DNA of 64,000 nt from Emticicia oligotrophica DSM 17448 (GTDB taxonomy: Bacteria > Bacteroidota > Bacteroidia > Cytophagales > Spirosomataceae), in assembly GCF_000263195.1 (NCBI RefSeq), contig NC_018748.1, positions 2,480,001-2,544,000 of the forward strand. The letters run 5' to 3'. Positions within the stretch are counted from its first letter, which is position 1. Every line of letters starts with the position of its first letter. Made by a program: the position numbers and the translations under genes. Under the pieces are notes generated by a model that was not told the DNA's origin, searched no databases, and worked only from the letters and a program-made list of their open reading frames with translations. Below, one piece after another: positions 25,164 through 33,730 of the stretch.

Positions 25164-26144
25164 CTAAACCTCATTGCCGGATTTTGTACCACTTTCGAAG
25201 GCTGAAATATTATTGAGGGTTGTAACCGCAATTTGTGTAAGGGCCTCTTCAGTTAGAAATCCTTGGTGTGAGGTAATCAATACATTCGGGAAAGTCATGA
25301 GGCGAGCCAGTGTATCATCAACCAAAATTTCTTCCGAAAGGTCATTGAAGAAAATATTACTTTCTTGCTCGTACACATCAAGTCCTAAATAACCTAATTT
25401 TTTAGATTTTAAGGCCTCAACTACCGCTTGGGTATCAATCAAAGCACCTCTACTGGTATTAATGAGCATGGCTCCATTTTTCATTTTTGCAATTGCTTGG
25501 TCATTGATTAAATGTAAGGTTTTATCAGTAAGTGGGCAATGCAAAGAGATAATATCCGACTGTGCCAGTACATCCTCGATTGTTGTGTATTGCACACCAG
25601 CATCAATTAAATGTTGATTGGGAAATATGTCAAATGCCAATACTTTACAGCCAAAACCCAGCATAATGTGTGCAAAAGCTTCCCCAATTTTACCGGTGCC
25701 GATTACGCCCACAGTTTTTTGAAAAAGGTCGAAACCGCTCAGTTTCTCGAGCGAAAAATTGCCTTCTCTTACACGATTGTAAGCCTTATGAGTTTTGCGA
25801 TTAAGTGTAAGAATCAATGCTACGGCGTGCTCAGCAACAGCATGTGGTGAATAAGCAGGTACGCGAACGACAACAATATTGGCTTGGCGGGCTGCTTCTA
25901 AATCAACATTGTTGAAACCTGCACAACGGAGTGCAATGAGGCGGACGTTCATTCCTGCGAGTTTTTCAATAACAGTCGCATTTACTTTGTCGTTTACAAA
26001 TACGCAAATGGCATCGCTACCTTCAGCTAAACGGACAGAGTTTTCGTTTAATGAAGCTTCGTAGAAGGTTAATTCGTGCGAATGATTATGTTTTTCAAAA
26101 AAATCTTTATCGTATGGTTTTGTACTAAAAAATGCAATTTTCAT
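25164..26144 (-). CDS. ldhA: D-2-hydroxyacid dehydrogenase, D-lactate dehydrogenase type
   Basis: This 326-residue NAD-dependent oxidoreductase follows E. coli LdhA closely in layout. The Rossmann loop is GVIGTGKIGEAF at about 146-157. Catalytic residues are Arg232 (INTSRGAL), a Glu in DVYEQE (259-261) and His293 (TSHQGFLT). It would interconvert pyruvate and D-lactate, or a related 2-keto acid. A complete active site suggests a working enzyme. It lies just downstream of the outer-membrane gene (11 bp) and upstream of the DUF2461 gene (63 bp), all leftward. The LDH assignment rather than a generic 2-hydroxyacid enzyme is probable, not certain. Confidence 0.88.
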   Translation of the reverse strand: MKIAFFSTKPYDKDFFEKHNHSHELTFYEASLNENSVRLAEGSDAICVFVNDKVNATVIEKLAGMNVRLIALRCAGFNNVDLEAARQANIVVVRVPAYSPHAVAEHAVALILTLNRKTHKAYNRVREGNFSLEKLSGFDLFQKTVGVIGTGKIGEAFAHIMLGFGCKVLAFDIFPNQHLIDAGVQYTTIEDVLAQSDIISLHCPLTDKTLHLINDQAIAKMKNGAMLINTSRGALIDTQAVVEALKSKKLGYLGLDVYEQESNIFFNDLSEEILVDDTLARLMTFPNVLITSHQGFLTEEALTQIAVTTLNNISAFESGTKSGNEV

Positions 26145-26155
26145 GGAAATATTTA

Positions 26156-27034
26156 TTAATTATTGGATTTAACGGGAATAAACTTGCTCATTTGATAGCT
26201 AATAGATAGATGATTTGAAAACCCTAAGGCTTCATGACTACTAATGGCATAATCAAATATAAATTGTTTAGCTTGGAGACCAAATCCAAAGTGAAATTGA
26301 TTGATTTTTGAATTTATGCCAGTTCGTAAGTAAAAGTTCTTAACAATCTGATACTCAATCCCCGCTTTTATAAGCATTGGAAAATCGAGGTCTTTTTCAG
26401 CTTCAGTAATCATTAATATTTGCTTACTTGGTGCAAACGATAGTCCCAACCTCAAAACCGTTGGGATTCTTTGTGAAGTAAAAAGTTTCGCACCCGTGAG
26501 GTTATAAGCATGAAAACCTAATTGAACTTTTGAACTCAATTTTGTCATGATACCAAACTCAGTTAAAAGGGTATTTTTTGCGGCGAAATTTTCGATAGCT
26601 GCTTGAAAATAGCTTATTTTTACTCCTAAGGCAACCCGATTCATGCTTTTGCCCATGACCAAGCCTACTTTTTGTTCGTTATAGAGTTTATCGCCAAAAC
26701 GCTCAATACCGAATCCTAAGTTAGCAAATTTAGTAAGATAATTACCCGATAACGCCAGTGTTTGTAAACCTGAAATATTATAGCGAGCATGATAAGAGGT
26801 GCTCACAAAATTTTCTTGTACAAACCCCAGCCCAGCAGGGTTACTGAAAATTGAGTTTCGGTCGGCCAAAGCTGTAGTTGCATTGCCAATACCCCAACTT
26901 TTCGCCCCAATCGGGAATGGTTCTCCAGAAGCCCAAATATTATTTGTTTTTAAAATAAAAATAAAACAACAACTAAAGGTTAACTTGTGGAAACAGTAAT
27001 CACTTTTATAGTAAACAGCAAGAGTTTTTAACAT
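26156..27034 (-). CDS. Outer-membrane beta-barrel protein, PorV/UPF0164-like
   Basis: The 292-residue protein carries an N-terminal hydrophobic stretch (about 18-30). It then shows the PorV/FadL-like opening GAKSWGIGNATTALADRNSIFSNPAGLGFVQ (about 43-73), typical of Bacteroidota outer-membrane proteins. The rest is a series of amphipathic beta strands (SYHARYNI, GNYLTKFANLGFG and so on), ending near FSNHLSISYQM. The N-terminus MLKTLAVYYKSDYCFHKL is longer than a usual signal peptide; a shorter start is possible. The function is unknown. It starts 11 bp before the dehydrogenase gene and may share its transcript. Confidence 0.75.
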   Translation of the reverse strand: MLKTLAVYYKSDYCFHKLTFSCCFIFILKTNNIWASGEPFPIGAKSWGIGNATTALADRNSIFSNPAGLGFVQENFVSTSYHARYNISGLQTLALSGNYLTKFANLGFGIERFGDKLYNEQKVGLVMGKSMNRVALGVKISYFQAAIENFAAKNTLLTEFGIMTKLSSKVQLGFHAYNLTGAKLFTSQRIPTVLRLGLSFAPSKQILMITEAEKDLDFPMLIKAGIEYQIVKNFYLRTGINSKINQFHFGFGLQAKQFIFDYAISSHEALGFSNHLSISYQMSKFIPVKSNN

Positions 27035-27076
27035 CCTTTCGAATTTTCGGTAAAATACCCAAATATTTAGAAAATA

Positions 27077-27109
27077 AAAAAGGATAAACCTCAGTGGTTT
27101 ATCCTTTTT
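27077..27109 (-). terminator. Intrinsic terminator downstream of the proline-rich protein gene
   Basis: AAAAAGGATAAACC (27077-27090) pairs with GGTTTATCCTTTTT (27096-27109), a 14-bp perfect stem with A/T runs at both feet. It lies just past the stop at 27130. Confidence 0.8.
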
Positions 27110-27129
27110 GGGAAATTATGCTAATTAGA

Positions 27130-28398
27130 TTAATTAAATTTACGTTTAACAATATCTATAAATTCTTCGGCTTCAGCACCTGTAATATCCCACATATATC
27201 TTGGAACATATTTTTTTAGTATTAACTCTTTTGCCTCGCTAAAGTCTTTGCAAAGTTCGAGTTCTTCCAGTGCATGAGAAAATGCTTGAATATTGCCACC
27301 AAAGAGGTTATTAGTAAATAAGAAACGTTGATTGAGCGAAATTACTCCAGTGATACCTTCAATCCGTGAGTTTTGATGGTAATCAAGCACTGTTTTATTC
27401 AATTGTGTTTGGTCATTCAGTGATTTTTTTTCACCAGCTAACTTTTCATTTAATCGTACATCCTCACTTTCTCTTACGTTTCGAGCCTCATTGATTCTTG
27501 GGGCTAATGATTCTACTCTTTGTTCATATAGTGGTGTTGGCTCTGGTCTTTGAACAGGAACAGGCCTTGGCTCTGGGGTAATAGCCCTCTCTTGAATAAC
27601 TGGAGCGGGTTCTACAAATCGTTCACGTTCGACTACCGCAGGGGCGGGCTTGGGCGTATATATACGCTCAACCACTGGTTGTGGCTCGTATCTTGGTTGT
27701 TGGCTAACTACTTGAGGAGGTGTAGTTGGAGCTACAAAGTCGAAAAAAGAAGTATTTGTATCCATTTCAGGTATTTTAGCGGCCTTTCTTGGCACTAAAT
27801 CTTCAGGAATAGGTACTATTTCATCAAATTTTGCTAAATACTCATCAGGGTTTTCGAGTGAAAGCGGTGTTTCTTCAAGCCAAGTCATTGCTTGATTCGC
27901 AAAAACAAATTCTTGCCCATTTAGTTTTTCAGCTAATTTGGGCAGCACATCTTTATTTATTAGTATGTATTTCGTGAGTGGACGAATATTTTCGTGACTA
28001 AACTTAAAACTTGGTAAATCACGCATTAATTCTTTATAAAATGTTTGCGGGTCGAGAATGAGTACTAATGCTTCACCAACAGAATCAATTAAAAGAGGTT
28101 CAAAATGTTCTCTTTTAATAGAAATGTGTTGTGAAACAGTATTCATAAAAGTTTTAAGTGCTTGCTGAACTTCCGAAGCACCAAAATCAAAATATGGACT
28201 ACGAAGGCGTTGAGTTTCGCCTTGCCATTTATCAAATAGTGCTTTGATAGTGAGCATGTTTACTTGCTGTATAGCAGTTAAACCAAGAATTTGTTTACCA
28301 GTAATACTACTGTATTGAGCAAAAAAATCATCACATATCTTGGCCGCGTAAGCCTTACTGTACCGTTCTACGGCTGACAAATTCAATTTGTTCGTCAT
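27130..28398 (-). CDS. Hypothetical protein with proline-rich linker
   Basis: The 422-residue protein has no signal peptide. The N-terminal part is helical (about 1-190; VERYSKAYAAKICDDFF, ALFDKWQGETQRLRSPYFDF). A central Pro/Glu/Val-rich linker follows (about 225-300, repeated EPxPVxERxxxPxP units). A C-terminal helical domain closes it (about 325-422), ending AEEFIDIVKRKF. I do not recognise the family; the design suggests a cytoplasmic adapter with two folded ends joined by a flexible spacer. The opposite-strand frame in the proline-rich part is a shadow. It is monocistronic and divergent from tdk. Confidence 0.65.
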   Translation of the reverse strand: MTNKLNLSAVERYSKAYAAKICDDFFAQYSSITGKQILGLTAIQQVNMLTIKALFDKWQGETQRLRSPYFDFGASEVQQALKTFMNTVSQHISIKREHFEPLLIDSVGEALVLILDPQTFYKELMRDLPSFKFSHENIRPLTKYILINKDVLPKLAEKLNGQEFVFANQAMTWLEETPLSLENPDEYLAKFDEIVPIPEDLVPRKAAKIPEMDTNTSFFDFVAPTTPPQVVSQQPRYEPQPVVERIYTPKPAPAVVERERFVEPAPVIQERAITPEPRPVPVQRPEPTPLYEQRVESLAPRINEARNVRESEDVRLNEKLAGEKKSLNDQTQLNKTVLDYHQNSRIEGITGVISLNQRFLFTNNLFGGNIQAFSHALEELELCKDFSEAKELILKKYVPRYMWDITGAEAEEFIDIVKRKFN

Positions 28399-28557
28399 TA
28401 GTAAATTCGTTTTTTTTGTATCCTGTTAGTTGTAGGCTCTAGTAGGGATATTCAGAAATGAGCCATTTAGGGTTTGTTTCGTAATATCTAATCATTTACA
28501 CAAAATTAACGCAACTATGTTGCCAGTTTTTATTAGAACGAAAAAAATAATTAAATA

Positions 28558-29133
28558 ATGTTTATAGAACCCAAAAGAGGTAGAAATCAAGAACAAAAGT
28601 CAGGCTGGATTGAGGTAGTTTGTGGCTCAATGTTCTCCGGAAAGACCGAAGAATTAATTCGTAGGTTGAAGCGTGCCAAAATTGCCAAACAGAAGGTAGA
28701 AATTTTTAAGCCTTCAATTGATGTGCGTTATCATGAAGTAGATATTGTTTCACATAACCAGACAGCCATTCGCTCTACACCAGTTCATACATCAGAAGAA
28801 ATTTTGTTGATGACCACTGATTGTGAAGTTGTAGGTATAGACGAAGCTCAATTTTTTGATAATGGAATTATAGCGGTAGTAAATAAACTTGCTGAAAATG
28901 GCAAGCGTGTAATTGTGGCGGGTCTTGATATGGACTCGCGTGGAATTCCTTTCGGACCAATGCCCGCTTTGATGTCAATTGCCGAATACGTAACGAAAGT
29001 ACATGCCATTTGTGTAGTTTGTGGAGATATCGCTAATTATTCTTATCGAAAAGTTCCTAACGAACAACAAGTAATGCTTGGAGAGTCTGATTCTTATGAA
29101 GCTCGTTGCCGTAAATGCTTTCATGCAGGGTGA
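28558..29133 (+). CDS. tdk: Thymidine kinase, type II
   Basis: This 191-residue enzyme phosphorylates thymidine with ATP in the salvage pathway. The P-loop is GSMFSGKT at 23-30; the catalytic Glu lies in [10 protein letters not shown] (about 98); the lasso loop is near [23 protein letters not shown]. Two zinc-binding Cys pairs are seen, CVVCGD (about 153) and CRKC (about 184), as in type II TKs. Length and motif order are standard. It is monocistronic, with a strong hairpin after the stop. Confidence 0.96.
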   Translation: MFIEPKRGRNQEQKSGWIEVVCGSMFSGKTEELIRRLKRAKIAKQKVEIFKPSIDVRYHEVDIVSHNQTAIRSTPVHTSEEILLMTTDCEVVGIDEAQFFDNGIIAVVNKLAENGKRVIVAGLDMDSRGIPFGPMPALMSIAEYVTKVHAICVVCGDIANYSYRKVPNEQQVMLGESDSYEARCRKCFHAG

Positions 29134-29136
29134 GTA

Positions 29137-29175
29137 AAAAATTGTGGCATACATCAAAAGTGTGCCACAATTTTT
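29137..29175 (+). terminator. Intrinsic terminator after tdk
   Basis: AAAAATTGTGGCA (29137-29149) pairs perfectly with TGCCACAATTTTT (29163-29175), and the foot is A/T rich. Confidence 0.85.
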
Positions 29176-29200
29176 ACATAGGAACTTAAAATCTCAAGAT

Positions 29201-29226
29201 GGTGGCTGAGCGAAGTCGAAGCTACC
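29201..29226. repeat. REP-like GAGCGAAGTCGAAG hairpin, copy flanking xylB downstream
   Basis: The unit GGTGGCT...AGCTACC is a hairpin around GAGCGAAGTCGA. The same word, reverse complemented (TTCGACTTCGCTCA), occurs at 30793-30806 on the other side of xylB. Units of this kind are common interspersed repeats in this phylum. Confidence 0.65.
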
Positions 29227-29240
29227 GTTTCTACGCATAA

Positions 29241-30719
29241 TTATTTTTCCAAAACAGCCTTCCATTTTTCGTAAACTATCTTGTATTCAGCTACTGCCTG
29301 TGCATTTGGCTCAATTACCTTCAACTTTGTTAGTTTGCACATAGCTTCCTTAGGAGTTTGATAAAATCCTGCACCAAATCCTGCACCAAGTGCTGCTCCT
29401 TTTGCTCCATCAGTATCATAAAGCTCAACAGGCGTATTGGTAATATTTACGAGAGCATTACTAAAAATATCACTCAAAAACATATTGGCATTTCCAGCAC
29501 GAATGACCTTCGGCTCTACGCCATTTCCTTGCATAATTTCAAAACCGTAGTTTAATGAAAAAGCAATGCCTTCTTGTGCAGCACGGAAGATATGGCTTCT
29601 TGAATGAATGTTGAAGTCAAGGTTTTGGAAAGATGCTCCCAAAATTCTGTTATTAAGCATGCGTTCGGCACCATTTCCAAAGGGCATTACCAATAGACCA
29701 TTACTACCGATAGGGGCTTGTGCGGCTAGCTGATTCATTTCTGAATAACTCAGATGGCCTCCGAAATTTTCTTTCGCCCAACGATTTAAAATACCCGTTC
29801 CATTGATACACAATAAAATACCAATTCTATTTTCACCACCCAACTGATGATTGACATGAGCAAATGAGTTAATACGAGATTGAGGGTCGTACGAAACTTG
29901 GTCACTAACTGCATAAACTACGCCCGATGTACCAGCGGTTGCAGCAATTTCACCAGGATTGAGCACATCTAATGAAAGTGCATTATTAGGTTGGTCTCCA
30001 GCTTTATATGTCACAGGAATACCTGCTTTTATACCTAAAAGTTGAGCAATATCGCTCGTTACTTCTCCGTGATTACTAAAAACTGGATTGATAGTTGGAA
30101 TAAGACTTTCTTCAAAACCATAGTAATCCATTACATCTGCCGAAACTTCATTGGCTTGAAAATCCCAGAAAATTCCTTCTGAAAGGCCAGAGTTTGAAGT
30201 TGTTATCTCATTGGTGAGCATCATTGCGATATAATCGCCAGGAAGCATGATTTTATCGCATTGCTCATAAATATGTGGTTCGTTAGCTTTAACCCATGCC
30301 AATTTCGATGCAGTAAAGTTTCCAGGAGAATTGAGTAAATGGTTCAAACAAACATCTTCTCCAATGTCACTAAATGCTTTTGCCCCAATTTCAACGGCAC
30401 GACTATCGCACCAAATAATTGATGGACGTAAGACTTTTTTATTTTTATCTACCATTACCAAACCGTGCATTTGGTAGGCAATACCAATCGCTCCGATAGA
30501 TTGCGGGTCGAATTTGCCCGAAGCATTTACTCGCTTGATGGCTTCAATAGAATTAGTCCACCACATTTCGGGGTCTTGTTCGGCCCAACCAGCATGAGGA
30601 GATGAGATACTTGCTTCAACATCAGGATATTGAGCTGAAGCGATAACTTGTTGTGTATCAGCATCTACAACGGATGCTTTGATAGAAGAAGTGCCAATGT
30701 CTAAGCCGAGTAATAACAT
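29241..30719 (-). CDS. xylB: Xylulokinase (FGGY carbohydrate kinase)
   Basis: The 492-residue kinase opens with the FGGY phosphate-1 motif LLGLDIGTSSIKASVVD and carries the catalytic Asp242 in KAGDQPNNALSLDV. The ATP-site text ATAGTSGVVYAVSD and GNANMFLSDIFSNAL are present. It phosphorylates D-xylulose to xylulose 5-phosphate, feeding the pentose phosphate path. Assignment as xylulokinase rests on overall family resemblance, since FGGY kinases differ little. No xylose isomerase lies next to it. A perfect consensus promoter stands at 30740-30770, and related REP-like units lie on either side. Confidence 0.88.
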   Translation of the reverse strand: MLLLGLDIGTSSIKASVVDADTQQVIASAQYPDVEASISSPHAGWAEQDPEMWWTNSIEAIKRVNASGKFDPQSIGAIGIAYQMHGLVMVDKNKKVLRPSIIWCDSRAVEIGAKAFSDIGEDVCLNHLLNSPGNFTASKLAWVKANEPHIYEQCDKIMLPGDYIAMMLTNEITTSNSGLSEGIFWDFQANEVSADVMDYYGFEESLIPTINPVFSNHGEVTSDIAQLLGIKAGIPVTYKAGDQPNNALSLDVLNPGEIAATAGTSGVVYAVSDQVSYDPQSRINSFAHVNHQLGGENRIGILLCINGTGILNRWAKENFGGHLSYSEMNQLAAQAPIGSNGLLVMPFGNGAERMLNNRILGASFQNLDFNIHSRSHIFRAAQEGIAFSLNYGFEIMQGNGVEPKVIRAGNANMFLSDIFSNALVNITNTPVELYDTDGAKGAALGAGFGAGFYQTPKEAMCKLTKLKVIEPNAQAVAEYKIVYEKWKAVLEK

Positions 30720-30739
30720 GATTAAAGTTTTTTAATTGT

Positions 30740-30770
30740 CAAAGTTACAATTATTTTTTATTGGTGCAAA
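30740..30770 (-). promoter_or_regulatory. Consensus promoter of xylB
   Basis: On the minus strand this is TTTG (30767-30770), 19 nt, then TAacTTTG (30740-30747), a perfect match to the Bacteroidota sigma-A consensus. Transcription would start about 12 bp before the ATG at 30719. Confidence 0.8.
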
Positions 30771-30790
30771 AACTGAGTTTTTTGTTATTG

Positions 30791-30900
30791 CCTTCGACTT
30801 CGCTCAGGCAACAACAAGAATCATTGTTTGAGCGAAGCTCTACGGTTGGTGAGCGAAGTTCTACAGTTGGTGTGCAAAGTTCTACGGTTGGTGAGCGAAG
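30791..30900. repeat. 21-bp tandem repeat and REP-like units between xylB and rqcH
   Basis: Three consecutive 21-bp units start at 30830, 30851 and 30872 (type GAGCGAAGTTCTACGGTTGGT, variants), and a fourth is truncated after GAGCGAAG at 30893. A related TTCGACTTCGCTCA word at 30793-30806 is in the opposite orientation. The tract encodes no credible protein. Confidence 0.8.
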
Positions 30901-30972
30901 CCGAACCAAGCCAAGAAATTGCTACTTCCCTACAAAATCACGTACTTTGTACTGAATATTTAGAATATACCT

Positions 30973-32526
30973 GTGCATAATAATTATTATTTTCTCCGTA
31001 AGCTTACCAAACAACTTGCGTCTAAGATTATAGGCTTGAAGTTGATGGAGTGCTTTAGTCAGGAAAAAGATGAATTAGTATTGGGTTTTGCGGCTGCTCG
31101 CGGTAAAAACCGAAACTACAAAGAGTTTTTTATCAAAGCTATTGTCTTTCCTGATTTTTCGTGTTTGTATTTTACCTATAAGTTTGAGCGTGCCCGACGC
31201 AATAGCGTAGATTTATTTGAGCAACTAATTGATTTAGAAGTAACGGGCGTGAGGCAATTTAAAAATGAAAGATGTTTCGCGATTACTTTCGAAAATGGAT
31301 TTTCTTTGGCGTTTAGAATGTATGGAACTCGCTCGAATTTAATTTTATTTCATGAAAATGAAGTTTTAGAGCTATTTCATAGTAGAATTGTTTCGGATAA
31401 AAACCTTATTTACAATCAATTAGATAGAGAAATCGAGCAAACATACGAGCGTTTTTTAAGCGAAAAACAAGATTATAGAAAATTATATCCAACGCTCGGG
31501 AAAATTGTAAACGACCAACTTACACTGGGTAAAACTACTTGGGAAGAGCTACAAACGTTTGTGCAGCAACTTGAGCACCCACGCTATTATTTGGTTAGGT
31601 GGGAGCACGCGTTGCATTTATCTCTTTTGCCTGTTGGAGAAATTATAGAAGAATTCAGCGAGCCAATAGAGGCGATGAATGCCTTTTATATTGCTTATAA
31701 TAAAGTAAATACGCTTGACGATGAAAAAGCTGAGGTGCTCAGACGCTTATCAAAAGAGAAAAAGCAAACCGAAGCTTATCTACAAAATTCGTATCAAAGA
31801 ATGGAATCGCTTGATTCGGAGGTTAAAAATGAAGAAATTGGGCATATTCTAATGGCCAACTTACACCAAATCGAAGAGCGTGCTGAGCGAGTAGAACTTT
31901 TTGACTTTTACCGAAATCAAAATATTGTTATAAAACTCAGAGGAGATTTATCGCCGCAAAAAAATGCCGAAAACTTTTACAGAAAAGCTAAAAATGAGAA
32001 AATTGAAATAGAAAAACTCATTGAAAATATAGAAAGTAGAGAGGCTTTGCTCGAAACCATCAATCGTCATATTGAAAATATCGAACAATCGGAAAACCTG
32101 AAAAATCTACGAAGCTATCTAAAAGCTAATGGTTTATCGCCCAATAGTAAGTTAAAAATACAGTCGTATCGAGAATTGTTTAAGCGTTTTGAGGTAGATG
32201 GTTTTGAAATTTTAGTTGGTAAAAACTCAAAAAATAATGATTTACTTACGCAGCAATATGCTTATAAAGAAGACCTTTGGCTACATGCCCGCGATGCCAC
32301 TGGTTCGCACGTAGTATTAAAATATAGAGCTGGAAAGAAGTTTCCGAATTCTGTAATTGAAAAAGCGGCCTCATTAGCGGCATATTTTTCAAAACGCCGT
32401 AATGAAACTTTGGCACCAGTGATTGTTACGCCTAAGAAGTTTGTTCGTAAACCCAAGGGCTTTGCCGAAGGACAGGTATTAGTCGATAAAGAAGAGGTGG
32501 TTATGGTAGAGCCTAAATTACCTTGA
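30973..32526 (+). CDS. rqcH: RqcH / NFACT-family ribosome quality control protein
   Basis: The 517-residue protein is a bacterial Rqc2/NEMF homologue. The NFACT-N domain opens with MHNNYYFLRKLTKQL (from a GTG start at 30973). A coiled-coil middle part follows (about 245-385; many Glu/Lys/Leu heptads), then the NFACT-R (DUF814) domain near residues 400-510 (FEVDGFEILVGKNSKNNDLL, DLWLHARDATGSHVVL, VIVTPKKFVRKPKG). RqcH binds obstructed 50S subunits and directs alanine tailing of stalled nascent chains. The family N-terminus agrees with the GTG start; no nearer ATG exists. No RqcP (Hsp15) gene lies next to it. Confidence 0.9.
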   Translation: MHNNYYFLRKLTKQLASKIIGLKLMECFSQEKDELVLGFAAARGKNRNYKEFFIKAIVFPDFSCLYFTYKFERARRNSVDLFEQLIDLEVTGVRQFKNERCFAITFENGFSLAFRMYGTRSNLILFHENEVLELFHSRIVSDKNLIYNQLDREIEQTYERFLSEKQDYRKLYPTLGKIVNDQLTLGKTTWEELQTFVQQLEHPRYYLVRWEHALHLSLLPVGEIIEEFSEPIEAMNAFYIAYNKVNTLDDEKAEVLRRLSKEKKQTEAYLQNSYQRMESLDSEVKNEEIGHILMANLHQIEERAERVELFDFYRNQNIVIKLRGDLSPQKNAENFYRKAKNEKIEIEKLIENIESREALLETINRHIENIEQSENLKNLRSYLKANGLSPNSKLKIQSYRELFKRFEVDGFEILVGKNSKNNDLLTQQYAYKEDLWLHARDATGSHVVLKYRAGKKFPNSVIEKAASLAAYFSKRRNETLAPVIVTPKKFVRKPKGFAEGQVLVDKEEVVMVEPKLP

Positions 32527-32623
32527 TGGCTTTATACGCTTCAAAAACTGAATTTATTTAGTGATTAAATCATTCAAAATTAATCAAATTGTTTCCAACC
32601 TTTTTTTATAAAAACAGTCAATT

Positions 32624-32908
32624 ATGTCGAACAACGATATTTTAAAGAAATTGCGAGTTGCTTTGCAATTACGCGATGACCAAATAGTTGAGATATTGAA
32701 ACTGGCCAATTTCAATGCCTCAAAAGCCGAAATCGGGGCTTTTTTTAGAGATAAAGAACACCCAAGTTTTAAACCTTGTGGCGACCAGATTCTAAGAAAA
32801 TTTCTTGATGGACTCATTATACACTTGCGTGGGCCGAAAGAAGATAAAAAGCCGTCGATTGTTAAAGGTAATATTTTGGTACAAGACCCCAAAACTTCTA
32901 ATAAGTAG
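32624..32908 (+). CDS. DUF1456 family protein (YehS-like, single domain)
   Basis: This 94-residue protein has a single DUF1456 unit (about 4-68; SNNDILKKLRVALQLRDDQIVEILKLANF and CGDQILRKFLDGLIIHLRG). E. coli YehS has two such units in about 156 residues, so this is the half-length form. The C-terminus (KKPSIVKGNILVQDPKTSNK) is short and basic. The function of the family is unknown. It is followed by an unrelated lipoprotein gene after 93 bp. Confidence 0.85.
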   Translation: MSNNDILKKLRVALQLRDDQIVEILKLANFNASKAEIGAFFRDKEHPSFKPCGDQILRKFLDGLIIHLRGPKEDKKPSIVKGNILVQDPKTSNK

Positions 32909-33001
32909 TGTTTAGCGGAAAGTACGTGGGTATTTCTCTAAAAGTTGTTTGTATTTCATTCATTCATTTTGGAGTAAAAATCCGATAACTTTCTAAATAC
33001 T

Positions 33002-33694
33002 GTGAGATTATTATCACTTAAACTATACGCAGGCATTATTTGCTTGTGTGTTTTGGCCTGTGTAAAGCCCCAACAAAATATTGAGCCAGTGGCCAATGAG
33101 GTGCTCGTTCCAAAAACAATTACCTCAATTCCTAAGGATACGGTTTTGGTTCTACCCAAAGATACGCTCATTGCAAAAAATGATACTGTAAAAAAAGTAG
33201 CAGTTCAAGATACGGTCAAGAAAAAGCCTGAGGGCGAACAAATCTTCGAGTTTTATGAGATTACTTCACCCGATATTTCAATTAGCTTGCCTTCGCATAG
33301 TATCGTCATGATTCCTGTTACTTATGTTGGCAAGGATATCGGCGTAGCTAATAGTTTTTGCGAATACTGGCTTTATACCAAAGATGGGAAATTGGTATGT
33401 TATTGTAAAAATACTGTAAGTGGTTTACACCCAGTTTATGCCAATAATTTCAATACCAATAATCATTTACCTCAGTTTACCAAAAAGATTGCCTACGGCG
33501 AATATCGTTTGGTTTATAAAAATATTTCTAAGGAGGCGGTTAGGCAAGATTTGATGTTTGGTTTGATTATTAATGAAAATAAAGACCAAATCAATGTAAA
33601 AGTTGATAGTGGCGAAACACGCGAGTTTTGGATTAATATTTATCCATCGACAAGTGCGTTTAAGATGAATAATAACAATAAGGATAAAATATAG
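33002..33694 (+). CDS. Hypothetical lipoprotein with Thr/Lys/Asp-rich linker
   Basis: The protein (230 residues, GTG start at 33002) has a signal sequence with a lipobox-like end (ICLCVLAC, Cys20). A low-complexity linker with repeated PKDTxxxxPKDT and KDTVKK units follows (about 43-78). The C-terminal domain (about 85-225) is all-beta in appearance and has no family I can name. It may be a periplasm-facing lipoprotein. The next gene starts 36 bp downstream on the same strand. Confidence in the start is moderate, since no ATG is available near the signal sequence. Confidence 0.65.
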   Translation: MRLLSLKLYAGIICLCVLACVKPQQNIEPVANEVLVPKTITSIPKDTVLVLPKDTLIAKNDTVKKVAVQDTVKKKPEGEQIFEFYEITSPDISISLPSHSIVMIPVTYVGKDIGVANSFCEYWLYTKDGKLVCYCKNTVSGLHPVYANNFNTNNHLPQFTKKIAYGEYRLVYKNISKEAVRQDLMFGLIINENKDQINVKVDSGETREFWINIYPSTSAFKMNNNNKDKI

Positions 33695-33730
33695 TACCTG
33701 CTCATTGAGCATTTACTTCTAAACATTCAA

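Noticed and set aside
30830-30900. Possible CRISPR array
   Set aside because: The units are directly adjacent 21-mers without spacers, and no cas genes are present.
30761-30955. 64-codon frame across the 21-bp tandem repeat
   Set aside because: The predicted peptide is simply the repeat translated (SSTVGERSST units); no start signal or conservation visible.
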